Part shown: piece by piece, positions 15,694 to 23,711 of the stretch | How positions within the stretch are numbered: position 1 is the stretch's first letter | Layout of the letters: each line of letters begins with the position of its first letter | DNA from: Bacteroidales bacterium UBA1176 | GTDB taxonomy: Bacteria; Bacteroidota; Bacteroidia; Bacteroidales; WCHB1-69 | NCBI GenBank assembly: GCA_002311645.1 | Contig: DBYW01000042.1 | Span: forward strand, 41,451 to 65,203 | Length of the DNA: 23,753 nt | Reading direction: 5' to 3' | The notes under the pieces: generated by a model | The model's database searches: none | Told to the model about the DNA's origin: nothing | The model's input: only the letters and a program-made list of their open reading frames with translations | Program-made: the position numbers and the translations under genes

Positions 15694-16812
15694 ATGGAAA
15701 TAAATCTTCACGACTCGATAATGTTGCACACCATGGAGGATTTGCTTTATAAAAACAATCTCGACAAGGATGATGTCATCCGGCTGCTCAGTCTTCGTGG
15801 CGATGACCAGCGCCGGCTGCTTGCGCGGGCGTTGGAGGTCAAATTGCAGCATCTCGACAACAAGGTGCACCTGCGCGGACTGATAGAATACAGCAACCGC
15901 TGTTTTAAATCCTGCCTGTACTGCGGGGTCCGCGGTGGCAACGACAAGGTGCATCGCTACACCCTCACGGACGAGGAGGTGCTCGACTGTGCCCGGCAGG
16001 CCATGCAGCTGCACTACGGTTCCATAGCCATCCAAAGCGGAGAACGCACCGACAAGGCTTTCACTGACAAAATTGCCGAATTGGTGAAAGAGATCAAGCG
16101 CATCAGTGATGGACAACTGGGAATTACACTCTCGTTGGGCGAGCAGAACGAAGATGTTTACAGACAATGGTTTGAGGCTGGTGCACATCGCTATCTGCTC
16201 CGCATAGAATCTTCAGATGAAGAGTTGTATTACAAGATCCACCCACATGACGCCCGGCACGACTTCCGTCATAGGTTGGCCTGTATTGATGCGCTGCTGG
16301 ATATCGGATACCAAACCGGCACCGGCGTGATGATAGGTTTGCCTTTCCAGACTGTGGAGAATCTTGCCGACGACCTGCTCTTCTTCCGTGACAAAAATGT
16401 GGCCATGGTGGGCATGGGGCCGTTTATCCCGCACCAGGAAACCCCGCTGTACCAATATGCAGCCACCATACCCCCTGCAGAGGAACGCCTCAATATGACT
16501 CTAAAGATGATTGCTGTCCTGCGCCTGATGATGCCCGAGATTAATATGGTGGCCGCCACCGCCGACCAGACACTGGATCCCTTGGGACGCGAGAAGGCCA
16601 TCATGGCTGGTGCGAATGTCATCATGCCAAACCTCACTCCAACCAGCCATCGGGAAGATTATCTCATATATCCAGACAAAGCGTGTGTGGGCGATAAACC
16701 CGAAGAATGCCAGTCGTGCCTCGATATCCGCATGCATGCCATTCAACACCAAATCCTTTACGATGAATGGGGCGACTCCGTGGCCTTTACCAAACATATA
16801 CAAAAAAAATAG
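15694..16812 (+). CDS. hydE: [FeFe]-hydrogenase maturation radical SAM protein HydE
   Basis: A 372-residue radical SAM enzyme that helps build the H-cluster of [FeFe] hydrogenase with HydF and HydG. The SAM cluster motif is C70-x3-C74-x2-C77 (NRCFKSCLYCG). A second C-terminal cluster motif C331-x7-C339-x2-C342 has the same spacing as in Thermotoga HydE, which separates it from PylB and BioB. LLSLRGDDQRRLLARA (31-46) and HLRGLIEYSNRC also fit. hydF, hydG and the hydrogenase are not in the window. It is divergent from the nfn-like gene and 63 nt before the TPP riboswitch. Start ATG 15694 follows a GGGAG sequence, a rare Shine-Dalgarno-like element here. Confidence 0.93.
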   Translation: MEINLHDSIMLHTMEDLLYKNNLDKDDVIRLLSLRGDDQRRLLARALEVKLQHLDNKVHLRGLIEYSNRCFKSCLYCGVRGGNDKVHRYTLTDEEVLDCARQAMQLHYGSIAIQSGERTDKAFTDKIAELVKEIKRISDGQLGITLSLGEQNEDVYRQWFEAGAHRYLLRIESSDEELYYKIHPHDARHDFRHRLACIDALLDIGYQTGTGVMIGLPFQTVENLADDLLFFRDKNVAMVGMGPFIPHQETPLYQYAATIPPAEERLNMTLKMIAVLRLMMPEINMVAATADQTLDPLGREKAIMAGANVIMPNLTPTSHREDYLIYPDKACVGDKPEECQSCLDIRMHAIQHQILYDEWGDSVAFTKHIQKK

Positions 16813-16855
16813 CCGGATATTGCATCTTTTTGTATGGAGCTCGGCAGCTTTTTTG

Positions 16856-16863
16856 TATCTTTG
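16856..16863 (+). promoter_or_regulatory. Promoter -7 box (TATCTTTG) for the thi operon
   Basis: An exact box 12 nt before the first conserved base of the TPP riboswitch, so the riboswitch would sit at the very 5' end of the transcript. A TTTG at 16829-16832 may be the -33 element, though the spacer is long. Confidence 0.65.
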
Positions 16864-16875
16864 CCGCCGATTTGA

Positions 16876-16946
16876 AAGGGGTGCCCACTGGGGCTGAGAT
16901 TAGACCCGTTGAACCTGATGCAGTTAGTACTGCCGTAGGGATGTAG
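16876..16946 (+). ncRNA. TPP riboswitch (THI element)
   Basis: The conserved thi-box parts occur in order: AAGGGGTGCCC, CTGAGA (16894-16899), ACCCG, GAACCTGAT (16911-16919) and the closing GCCGTAGGGA. P3 is very short (GCCC 16883-16886 with GGGC 16891-16894), and P5 is a small CAG/CTG stem. TPP binding should repress the thiS-E-G-C-H genes downstream. Between it and thiS (16947-17004) there is no GC-rich hairpin with a U-run, so control of translation is more likely than termination. This is inference. Confidence 0.96.
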
Positions 16947-16981
16947 GATCTTCTGCTGATATTCAGTAACTTGTTGGCACT

Positions 16982-17004
16982 CTTTGTATTAATAAAAAAC
17001 AAAG
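16982..17004 (+). promoter_or_regulatory. Small inverted repeat immediately before thiS start
   Basis: CTTTGT (16982-16987) and ACAAAG (16999-17004) can pair around an 11-nt AT-rich loop, ending directly at the thiS ATG. It could be part of the riboswitch expression platform by affecting ribosome access. A 6-bp AT-rich stem is weak and may be chance. Confidence 0.3.
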
Positions 17005-17205
17005 ATGATGAAACTGTTTTTCAACAACAAGGAAATTTCCACAGAGGCCCAAACCCTCCAGCAGTTGGCCCAAGAACTCTCCCTTCCCGACAAGGGCATT
17101 GCCGTGGCCGCGGACAACAAACTGGTGCCCCGTCCCGAGTGGGACGCCTTTCTCCTGAAGGAGAGCATTCGTATTGTCGTCATCAAGGCTGTTTGCGGAG
17201 GCTAA
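17005..17205 (+). CDS. thiS: Sulfur carrier protein ThiS
   Basis: A 66-residue ubiquitin-fold protein. The C-terminus ends in Gly-Gly, the residue pair that is adenylated and thiocarboxylated to carry sulfur into the thiazole ring made by ThiG. It is the first gene of the riboswitch-controlled operon. Two consecutive ATGs (17005 and 17008) are possible starts. The adenylating partner ThiF is not encoded in the window. Confidence 0.94.
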   Translation: MMKLFFNNKEISTEAQTLQQLAQELSLPDKGIAVAADNKLVPRPEWDAFLLKESIRIVVIKAVCGG

Positions 17206-17206
17206 A

Positions 17207-17836
17207 ATGGATGATCGGGTGAAACTTCAGTTTATCACGCACTTCACGGAGCGTTATGGCTACCTTGACAGTGCCCGGATGGCGCTGGAGGGCGGTTGCC
17301 GCTGGATTCAACTGCGGATGAAAGATGCCTCGCTGGATGAGGTGGAGGCGATGGCGCAGCCCATACAGACGCTTTGCCGCCGTTACGGCGCTATATTTGT
17401 CATTGACGACCACGTGGAATTGGTGAAAAAAACCGGTGCCGACGGGGTCCATCTCGGCAAGAACGATATGCCCGTCGATGAGGCGCGCCGCATCCTGGGT
17501 CCCGACTTCATTATCGGTGGCACTGCCAACACCTTCGACGACATCCGTCGCCTGCATCAGGCCGGTGCCGACTACATCGGCTGTGGTCCCTTCCGCTTCA
17601 CCGAAACCAAGAAGAACCTCAGCCCTGTGCTTGGTCTTGACGGCTACTGCGACATTGTGCGCCAGATGCGGCAAAATGGCATTGATTTGCCCATCGTGGC
17701 CATCGGCGGCATCACTTTATCCGACATTCCCGAGATATTGGGCACCGGCGTCACGGGCATAGCCCTGTCCGGTGTGATTCTCCACGCCCCCGACCCTGTG
17801 GCGATGATGGAGCAGGTGGTGTCGGCGATGAGGTAA
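17207..17836 (+). CDS. thiE: Thiamine-phosphate synthase
   Basis: A 209-residue TIM-barrel enzyme that joins HMP pyrophosphate with the thiazole phosphate to give thiamine phosphate. GGCRWIQLRMKD, DGVHLGKNDMP, GGTANTFDDI and GCGPFRFTETK are the substrate- and phosphate-binding segments. ATG 17207 lies one base after the thiS stop, which fixes the start and suggests coupled translation. The stop is 42 nt before thiG. Confidence 0.96.
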   Translation: MDDRVKLQFITHFTERYGYLDSARMALEGGCRWIQLRMKDASLDEVEAMAQPIQTLCRRYGAIFVIDDHVELVKKTGADGVHLGKNDMPVDEARRILGPDFIIGGTANTFDDIRRLHQAGADYIGCGPFRFTETKKNLSPVLGLDGYCDIVRQMRQNGIDLPIVAIGGITLSDIPEILGTGVTGIALSGVILHAPDPVAMMEQVVSAMR

Positions 17837-17878
17837 AAGTTATGTTTTTATTGAAAGAAAGATTAAAAAACTACGAAT

Positions 17879-18652
17879 ATGAAAAAACTGATTATTGCAG
17901 GACGCGAATTTGAATCCCGCCTTTTTCTGGGCACGGGCAAATTCAAATCCAACGAAGTGATGGAACAATCCATCCTGGCTTCCGGCACCGAGATGGTGAC
18001 GGTGGCGATGAAACGCATCGAACTCGACGACCAGGAGGATGATATGCTCAAGCACATTGTCCATCCCAACATCCAGTTGTTGCCCAACACGTCGGGCGTG
18101 CGCGACGCCGAAGAGGCGGTCTTTGCCGCCCAGATGGCACGCGAGGCCTTCGGCACCAACTGGCTCAAGCTGGAAATCCACCCCGACCCCCGCTATCTGC
18201 TGCCCGACTCCGTGGAGACGTTGAAGGCCACCGAGCAGCTTGCGAAGATGGGCTTCGTGGTGTTGCCCTACTGTCAGGCAGACCCCACCCTCTGCAAACA
18301 TTTGGAGGAGGCGGGTGCCGCCACGGTAATGCCGCTCGGCGCCCCCATCGGCACCAACAAGGGCTTGCAAACCCGCGATTTCCTGCGCATCATCATTGAG
18401 CAGGCCACCATCCCGGTGGTGGTGGATGCCGGCATCGGTGCCCCGAGCCACGCCGCCGAGGCGATGGAGATGGGCGCGGATGCCTGCTTGGTGAACACGG
18501 CCATTGCAGTGGCCGGCAACCCTGTGGAGATGGCCGTCGCCTTCAAGGAGGCCGTTGTCGCTGGTCGCCGCGCATACGAGGCCGGGTTAGGAGCCGTGAG
18601 CAACAACTTCGAGGCCGAAGCCAGCTCGCCCTTGACCTCATTTCTCAATTAA
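17879..18652 (+). CDS. thiG: Thiazole synthase
   Basis: A 257-residue enzyme that forms the thiazole phosphate from 1-deoxyxylulose 5-phosphate, dehydroglycine (from ThiH) and sulfur from ThiS. Lys97 in NWLKLEIHPD is the expected Schiff-base lysine. SRLFLGTGKF, VMPLGAPIGT and VDAGIGAPSHAAEAMEMGAD are family signatures. It follows thiE by 42 nt in the operon and works with thiS and thiH products encoded on either side. Confidence 0.97.
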   Translation: MKKLIIAGREFESRLFLGTGKFKSNEVMEQSILASGTEMVTVAMKRIELDDQEDDMLKHIVHPNIQLLPNTSGVRDAEEAVFAAQMAREAFGTNWLKLEIHPDPRYLLPDSVETLKATEQLAKMGFVVLPYCQADPTLCKHLEEAGAATVMPLGAPIGTNKGLQTRDFLRIIIEQATIPVVVDAGIGAPSHAAEAMEMGADACLVNTAIAVAGNPVEMAVAFKEAVVAGRRAYEAGLGAVSNNFEAEASSPLTSFLN

Positions 18653-18685
18653 GATTATTTTGAAAAACATCAAAAACAAAACATA

Positions 18686-20383
18686 ATGGAAGAAAAGGAC
18701 ACTTATTACGCAAAGCGCGAAAAACACTATATACAAGGAAAAATGTTCCCGTTTATCAAGGTGGGAATGCAGAAGGTGAACCTCACCCCGACGGTGAATG
18801 TTGTGGACGGGGAGAAGGTGACCACCCCCAACGATCCGGTCTTGATTTACGACACCAGCGGTCCGTTCAGCGACCCCAATATCACCATTGACCTCAAGAA
18901 GGGATTGGCCCGTATGCGCGAGCCTTGGATACTGGAGCGCGGCAATGTGGAGCAGCTGCCCGAAATCAGCAGCGAGTACGGCCGGATGCGCCGCGACGAC
19001 CATAGTCTCGACCACCTGCGCTTCGAGCACATCGCCCTGCCGTACCGCGCCCAGGCTGGCAAGCAGATTACCCAGATGGCCTACGCCAAGGCCGGCATCG
19101 TCACTCCGGAAATGGAGTACGTGGCCATCCGCGAGAATATGAACTGTGCGGAGTTGGGTATCGACACGCACATTACCCCTGAGTTTGTGCGCGACGAGAT
19201 TGCCGCCGGACGCGCCGTGCTGCCCGCCAACATCAACCACCCGGAGAGCGAACCGATGATCATCGGGCGCAACTTCCTCGTGAAAATCAACACCAACATC
19301 GGCAACTCCGCCACCACCTCCACCATCGAGGAGGAGGTCGATAAGGCTGTATGGAGCTGCAAATGGGGTGGCGACACCCTGATGGACCTCTCCACGGGCG
19401 CCAACATCCACGAGACTCGCGAGTGGATCATCCGCAACTGCCCCGTGCCCGTCGGCACGGTACCTATCTACCAGGCCCTCGAGAAGGTGAACGGCGAGGT
19501 GGGCGACCTTACGTGGGAAATCTTCAAGGACACCCTCATCGAACAGTGTGAGCAGGGTGTGGACTACTTCACCATTCACGCCGGCGTGCGTCTCAAGAAT
19601 GTGCATTTGGCTGACAAGCGTCTCTGTGGCATCGTGAGCCGTGGCGGCAGCATCGTTAGCAAATGGTGCCTCATCCACGATCAGGAGAGTTTCATTTACG
19701 AGCATTTCGACGACATCTGCGACATCCTCGCCCAATACGATGTGGCCATCTCCCTCGGCGACGGCCTGCGTCCTGGCTGCATAGCCGATGCCAATGACGA
19801 GGCTCAGTTCGCCGAGCTTGACACGCTTGGGGAACTCGTCACTCGCGCCTGGGCCAAGAACGTGCAGGCCTTCATCGAAGGTCCCGGACACGTGCCCTTG
19901 CACAAGATCAAGGAGAATATGGAGCGCCAGATCCAGGCCTGCCACAACGCCCCGTTCTACACGCTCGGACCGCTGGTTACCGACATCGCGCCGGGTTACG
20001 ACCATATCACCAGCGCCATCGGGGCCACCCAGATCGGATGGCTCGGCACGGCGATGCTCTGTTATGTGACTCCCAAAGAGCACCTCGGTTTGCCCAACAA
20101 GGAGGATGTGCGCACTGGCGTCATCACCTACAAGATTGCCGCCCACGCCGCCGATTTGGCCAAGGGTCACCCCGGCGCCCAGATCCGCGACAACGCCCTC
20201 AGCAAGGCCCGTTACGAGTTCCGCTGGCGCGACCAGTTCCACCTCGGCCTCGACCCCGACCGCGCCCTCGAATATTTCCAGCAGGGACGCCACACCGACG
20301 GCGAGTACTGCACGATGTGCGGACCCAACTTCTGCGCAATGAAACTCAGCCGTGACTTGAAAAACGTGAAATCCAAAAAATAA
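18686..20383 (+). CDS. thiC: Phosphomethylpyrimidine synthase
   Basis: A 565-residue radical SAM enzyme that rearranges 5-aminoimidazole ribotide to HMP phosphate. The unusual C-terminal cluster motif C542-x2-C545-x4-C550 is intact (YCTMCGPNFC). IRENMNCAELGID, SRGGSI and IEGPGHVPLHKI are also typical. It lies 33 nt after thiG and 5 nt before thiH. HMP phosphate needs ThiD before ThiE can use it, and no thiD is present in the window. Confidence 0.97.
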   Translation: MEEKDTYYAKREKHYIQGKMFPFIKVGMQKVNLTPTVNVVDGEKVTTPNDPVLIYDTSGPFSDPNITIDLKKGLARMREPWILERGNVEQLPEISSEYGRMRRDDHSLDHLRFEHIALPYRAQAGKQITQMAYAKAGIVTPEMEYVAIRENMNCAELGIDTHITPEFVRDEIAAGRAVLPANINHPESEPMIIGRNFLVKINTNIGNSATTSTIEEEVDKAVWSCKWGGDTLMDLSTGANIHETREWIIRNCPVPVGTVPIYQALEKVNGEVGDLTWEIFKDTLIEQCEQGVDYFTIHAGVRLKNVHLADKRLCGIVSRGGSIVSKWCLIHDQESFIYEHFDDICDILAQYDVAISLGDGLRPGCIADANDEAQFAELDTLGELVTRAWAKNVQAFIEGPGHVPLHKIKENMERQIQACHNAPFYTLGPLVTDIAPGYDHITSAIGATQIGWLGTAMLCYVTPKEHLGLPNKEDVRTGVITYKIAAHAADLAKGHPGAQIRDNALSKARYEFRWRDQFHLGLDPDRALEYFQQGRHTDGEYCTMCGPNFCAMKLSRDLKNVKSKK

Positions 20384-20388
20384 CTCCT

Positions 20389-21516
20389 ATGTTTTCCGAA
20401 GAATTAGAACAAATATCTTGGGAACAGACCTCGGAAGCCATCCTCGCCAAGACAGAGTACGATGTGATGCGCGCTCTGGGCAAGGAGTACTGCGATGTGG
20501 ATGACTTTATGGCCCTCATTTCCCCGGCGGCCGCGCCCTTTCTGGAACCGATGGCCCGCCTGAGCAAGAAATATACCGAGGAGCGTTTTGGCAAAACCAT
20601 CTCCTTGTTCATACCGCTCTACCTCACCAACTCCTGCACCAACTCCTGCGTCTATTGCGGCTTCCACGTCAGCAACCCTATGAAGCGCACCATTCTCACG
20701 TTTGAGGAGATGGAAAACGAGTACAAGGCCATCAAGAAGCTGGGGCCGTTTGAGAACCTGCTGCTGGTGACGGGCGAGAACCCCGCCAAGGCCGGCGTGG
20801 ACTACATCGCCAAGGCCCTTGACATTGCCAAGCCCTATTTCAGCAACCTCAAAATTGAAGTGATGCCGCTCAAAGCCGAGGAGTACAAGGCCTTGACCGA
20901 GCACGGGCTGAACGGTGTGATCTGTTTCCAGGAAACTTACCACAAGGCCAATTACAACATCTACCATCCACGTGGAATGAAGGCTGACTTTGAGTGGCGC
21001 GTGAACGGCTTCGACCGGATGGGCCAGGCGGGTGTCCATTCCATCGGTATGGGTGTGCTCATCGGCCTCGAAAAGGAGTGGCGCACCGACCTCACGATGC
21101 TGGCCTATCATCTTCGCTACCTCCAAAAGCATTACTGGCGCACCAAATACAGCGTCAACTTCCCGAGGATGTGTCCCTCCGAGAACGGCGGTTTCCAGCC
21201 CAATGTGGTGATGACCGACAAAGAGCTGGCGCAACTGACTTTCGCGATGCGCATCTTCGACCACGACGTGGACATCTCCTTCTCCACCCGAGAGCCGGCC
21301 TATATCCGCGACAATATGGCAGGTCTTGGAGTTACCACGATGAGTGCCGGAAGCAAGACTGACCCCGGCGGCTATTACAGCTATCCCCAGCAGTTGGAAC
21401 AGTTCCACGTCACCGACGAGCGTGCCGCCGCGGATGTGGAGGCCGCACTGAGGAAAATGGGGGTGGAACCGGTGTGGAAAGATTGGGATGCCTCGTTCGA
21501 CTTGATAGGGAAATAG
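20389..21516 (+). CDS. thiH: 2-iminoacetate synthase
   Basis: A 375-residue radical SAM tyrosine lyase that releases dehydroglycine for the thiazole ring. The SAM cluster motif is C83-x3-C87-x2-C90 (NSCTNSCVYCGF). CFQETYHKANY, NFPRMCPSENG and AGSKTDPGGYY are signatures. HydG is a close relative, but length (about 375, not 470), lack of the HydG C-terminal cluster extension and the operon position support ThiH. It starts 5 nt after thiC and is the last intact gene of the operon; thiF, which often follows in Bacteroidota, is missing. Confidence 0.96.
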   Translation: MFSEELEQISWEQTSEAILAKTEYDVMRALGKEYCDVDDFMALISPAAAPFLEPMARLSKKYTEERFGKTISLFIPLYLTNSCTNSCVYCGFHVSNPMKRTILTFEEMENEYKAIKKLGPFENLLLVTGENPAKAGVDYIAKALDIAKPYFSNLKIEVMPLKAEEYKALTEHGLNGVICFQETYHKANYNIYHPRGMKADFEWRVNGFDRMGQAGVHSIGMGVLIGLEKEWRTDLTMLAYHLRYLQKHYWRTKYSVNFPRMCPSENGGFQPNVVMTDKELAQLTFAMRIFDHDVDISFSTREPAYIRDNMAGLGVTTMSAGSKTDPGGYYSYPQQLEQFHVTDERAAADVEAALRKMGVEPVWKDWDASFDLIGK

Positions 21517-21531
21517 ATATTTGCAGGCTTG

Positions 21532-21894
21532 CTATTGGGCGCGTTTGAGTGTGTAGCGGTGTATTTGCTCCCAGTGGTGATGGCCATACTGTTCACCTCC
21601 GTTGTTGGCATATTCCTCGATGACAAGATTGTTTTTGTCGAGTTCTTTGATCGCATATTTCGACTCAGAAGCGATAATTAACGTGTCATCGACAATTTGC
21701 CAGTTGAATGTTGCGTAGGGGTTGTCAAACATTCCTTGTTGGACATAGAGGTCGCTTCTATGCCACCGAGAGGTTTTGTCGGCGTTGAACTCGATGGAGT
21801 CATAGCCGATATAGTTGGAGTCGGGCAGGGTGAACGACTTTGACTTGAAGCAGTACAACAAGCAGCAGAAAGCGCTGGCCAAGAAGAACGCCAC
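21532..21894 (-). pseudogene. 3' remnant of a small beta-rich (lipocalin-like?) protein gene, 5' end missing
   Basis: The minus-strand frame is open for 120 codons but has no plausible start: the only N-terminal candidate is a GTG directly preceded by a TAG stop. The part likely to be real coding (about 21532-21836, from FTLPDSNYIGYDSIEF onward) has alternating strands such as TFNWQIVDDTLIIASESKYAIKEL, as in small lipocalin-like lipoproteins. The first 20 codons read as antisense of the plus-strand remnant. I cannot name the family. It appears truncated by a rearrangement with a breakpoint near 21825-21840. Confidence 0.5.
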
Positions 21895-22189
21895 CTACAA
21901 AGTGAACCTCAAGGACGGCGCGAAGGATGTTCCCAGCGGTCCTTTCACACTCGTCATCACATTCTCCAAGCCGATGCTAAACAGTATCGCCCTGTATATG
22001 AGCACTTCAGGGGCGGATTTCCCACCTGTCAAGAGTTATGCCTGGCGCGACGACAAGACGTTGGAGGTGATTTTCTCCCTGGAACCGTCGCACCAATACG
22101 GGTTCGTTGTCATGGGCACCGAGTTCCCCACGAAGGACGGGCACAGTGCCGGCAAGAACATGGAAATCATTTTCACGACGGGGAAATAA
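21815..22189 (+). pseudogene. 3' remnant of an Ig-like (Big_5-like) domain protein gene, 5' end missing
   Basis: The plus-strand frame begins with a TTG right after a TAG (21812-21814), and its first ATG is deep inside. Credible coding starts near 21832 (DFDLKQYNKQQKALAKKN). The rest, VNLKDGAKDVPSGPFTLVITFSKPM and a terminal MEIIFTTGK, looks like one bacterial Ig-like domain of the Big_5 kind, normally the C-terminal part of a larger secreted protein. Without signal peptide or start, it is most likely a fragment. It overlaps the opposing remnant head to head. Confidence 0.5.
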
Positions 22190-22262
22190 AGGTTTTGCGC
22201 CTATATTGTTTTTATAACGCGTTGATATGCAACCTGCTAAACCCAACTTTCGGGAGGGGGTG

Positions 22263-22294
22263 TTGTAGAGACGCAAAATTTTGCGTCTCTACAA
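22263..22294. repeat. Perfect 32-bp palindrome between convergent frames
   Basis: The left arm TTGTAGAGACGCAAAA (22263-22278) is followed without spacer by its exact reverse complement (22279-22294). It lies 3 nt beyond the stop codon of the minus-strand ATPase and downstream of the plus-strand remnant, so it can act as a bidirectional terminator. Similar GTAGAGACGC palindromes recur as dispersed elements in various bacterial genomes, to my memory; only one copy is in this window. Confidence 0.8.
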
Positions 22295-22297
22295 TAT

Positions 22298-23611
22298 TCA
22301 CATATCTTCTATCGAAAATGCACGTAACTCGAGTTTGTACCGCCCGAATTCTGATGCGGGCAGATTATCGACCTTGCGCTGCAGGTCCGAAAGGCTTATC
22401 TTGTCGGGATTGCGTTTGACTTCCGCGGCGATGCCCGTGTGGTCGAACTCGTTCAGGGCAATCAGATCAATCTCGTTCTTCCCCTTGCGATCCCACCAGT
22501 TGCCCACCGTGGTGTAAAGGCCAGTCTCCATCACCAGAGTCTGGAAATACTGTTCCAGCGTCCGACCCGTGAACTGCTCGTATCCGCGCAGCATATTCTG
22601 TTTCAGGAGCGAAAGCTGTCCGCGCTCCACCAACGACTGATACGGCCACACAAAGCGGAACCAGAACCTCAGGAACTGGTCTGAAATCTCGTAGGCGCTG
22701 GTTTTGCTGTTCGGCTTGGAAAGTAGCGGCTTCAGACGACTCACAAGACCATAGTTCTTCTCTAAATTCTGAAGGAAAGTGCCCATGTCCTTCTGCATGG
22801 TGCCGTCGATGTCCGAACGGCGATTCGAGCCGCCGGCGATAAGTTGCAGGATGGAGAAATAGGTGGCGCTCTCGTCGCCAAACTCCTGGTTCATCAGGTC
22901 GCGCCCTTCGGTAAGGAAGTAGGAGTCGCGTCGGCACACGTAGTTGAGCATCTTCTCCTTGGTATAGCAGCCCGCATCCATCAGCAGCTCCACATATTTG
23001 GCCACGCCGCCCGTAATCATATACAGGCATAGCAAATCTTCGTTGCGGTAGTTGGGGGCGTGATCACGGAAAATCTGTTTCAACACCTGTATGGTGAACG
23101 GACGAAGGGTGAATTTGGAAGTCGGGCGGCCGTAGAGGGGTTCGTTTTCGTCCTCGAAGATTCGCTTCATCAACGAACGGATGCTGCCCATCGTGATAAG
23201 ATTGATGTGCGACTCGCGGTGTGTGCGGTCCCAAATGTCCTGCATCTCGCTGAAGATGGCGGGATTGACCTTGTAGAGGTTCTGGAACTCGTCGAATATC
23301 ACTGTGAAATGACGTTTCTGCGACTCGCGCATGATCACATCGAAAAGGTCGCGGAAGTGCGTCAGCTGCCCATAGACTTGTATGCTCAACTGCTCTTCGA
23401 GGGCTTGCTGGAGTTTCCCGCAAAGGAGAGCTTCGCTGTCTTTCGACACAAAGAGATAGGCAAACTGCTTCCCCTCAAAGGCTTTCATCACCAACGAGGT
23501 TTTGCCCACGCGCCGTCTGCCCGACAGCACCGTGAACATAGCGTTCTTTTCCGCCAATTTTTCGTTCTCCTGAAGGATGACGATTTCCTCTTCCCTGTCG
23601 TAGAATTTCAT
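22298..23611 (-). CDS. AAA-type ATPase with C-terminal DUF234 nuclease-like domain
   Basis: A 437-residue ATP-binding protein of the ATPase_2/DUF234 class. Walker A is GRRRVGKTS (31-39), Walker B is VIFDEF (104-109), followed by INLITMGS and GRPTSKFTLRPF. The middle (about 200-330) is helical, with a probable winged-helix part. The C-terminal domain carries E380-x-D382 and, 15 residues on, E397-V-K399, resembling a PD-(D/E)xK nuclease core. The family is common in archaea and Bacteroidota; its biological role is not established, with suggestions of mobile-element or stress functions. It is a single gene with a TATCTTTG box about 100 nt upstream. Confidence 0.88.
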   Translation of the reverse strand: MKFYDREEEIVILQENEKLAEKNAMFTVLSGRRRVGKTSLVMKAFEGKQFAYLFVSKDSEALLCGKLQQALEEQLSIQVYGQLTHFRDLFDVIMRESQKRHFTVIFDEFQNLYKVNPAIFSEMQDIWDRTHRESHINLITMGSIRSLMKRIFEDENEPLYGRPTSKFTLRPFTIQVLKQIFRDHAPNYRNEDLLCLYMITGGVAKYVELLMDAGCYTKEKMLNYVCRRDSYFLTEGRDLMNQEFGDESATYFSILQLIAGGSNRRSDIDGTMQKDMGTFLQNLEKNYGLVSRLKPLLSKPNSKTSAYEISDQFLRFWFRFVWPYQSLVERGQLSLLKQNMLRGYEQFTGRTLEQYFQTLVMETGLYTTVGNWWDRKGKNEIDLIALNEFDHTGIAAEVKRNPDKISLSDLQRKVDNLPASEFGRYKLELRAFSIEDM

Positions 23612-23711
23612 AATGTAAATCTTCGTTTATATAAATACTTGTTTCTATTGTTGATTTACTATTAACTGTATCACAATGGTTTATAAAAATAGTAAAAGAA
23701 AAATTCGGTTG

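Noticed and set aside
15466..16188. Upstream extension of the nfn-like frame by about 240 codons
   Set aside because: It would run through the promoter box and antisense to hydE. The family N-terminus begins at MYKIVKK (15465).
18638..20293. A 551-codon minus-strand open frame opposite thiC
   Set aside because: Shadow of thiC codon bias; repetitive Val/Gly/Asp/His content without any recognisable domain.
20389..21516. HydG as an identity for the last thi gene, given hydE upstream
   Set aside because: Length and lack of the HydG C-terminal extension, together with the position after thiC, support ThiH.
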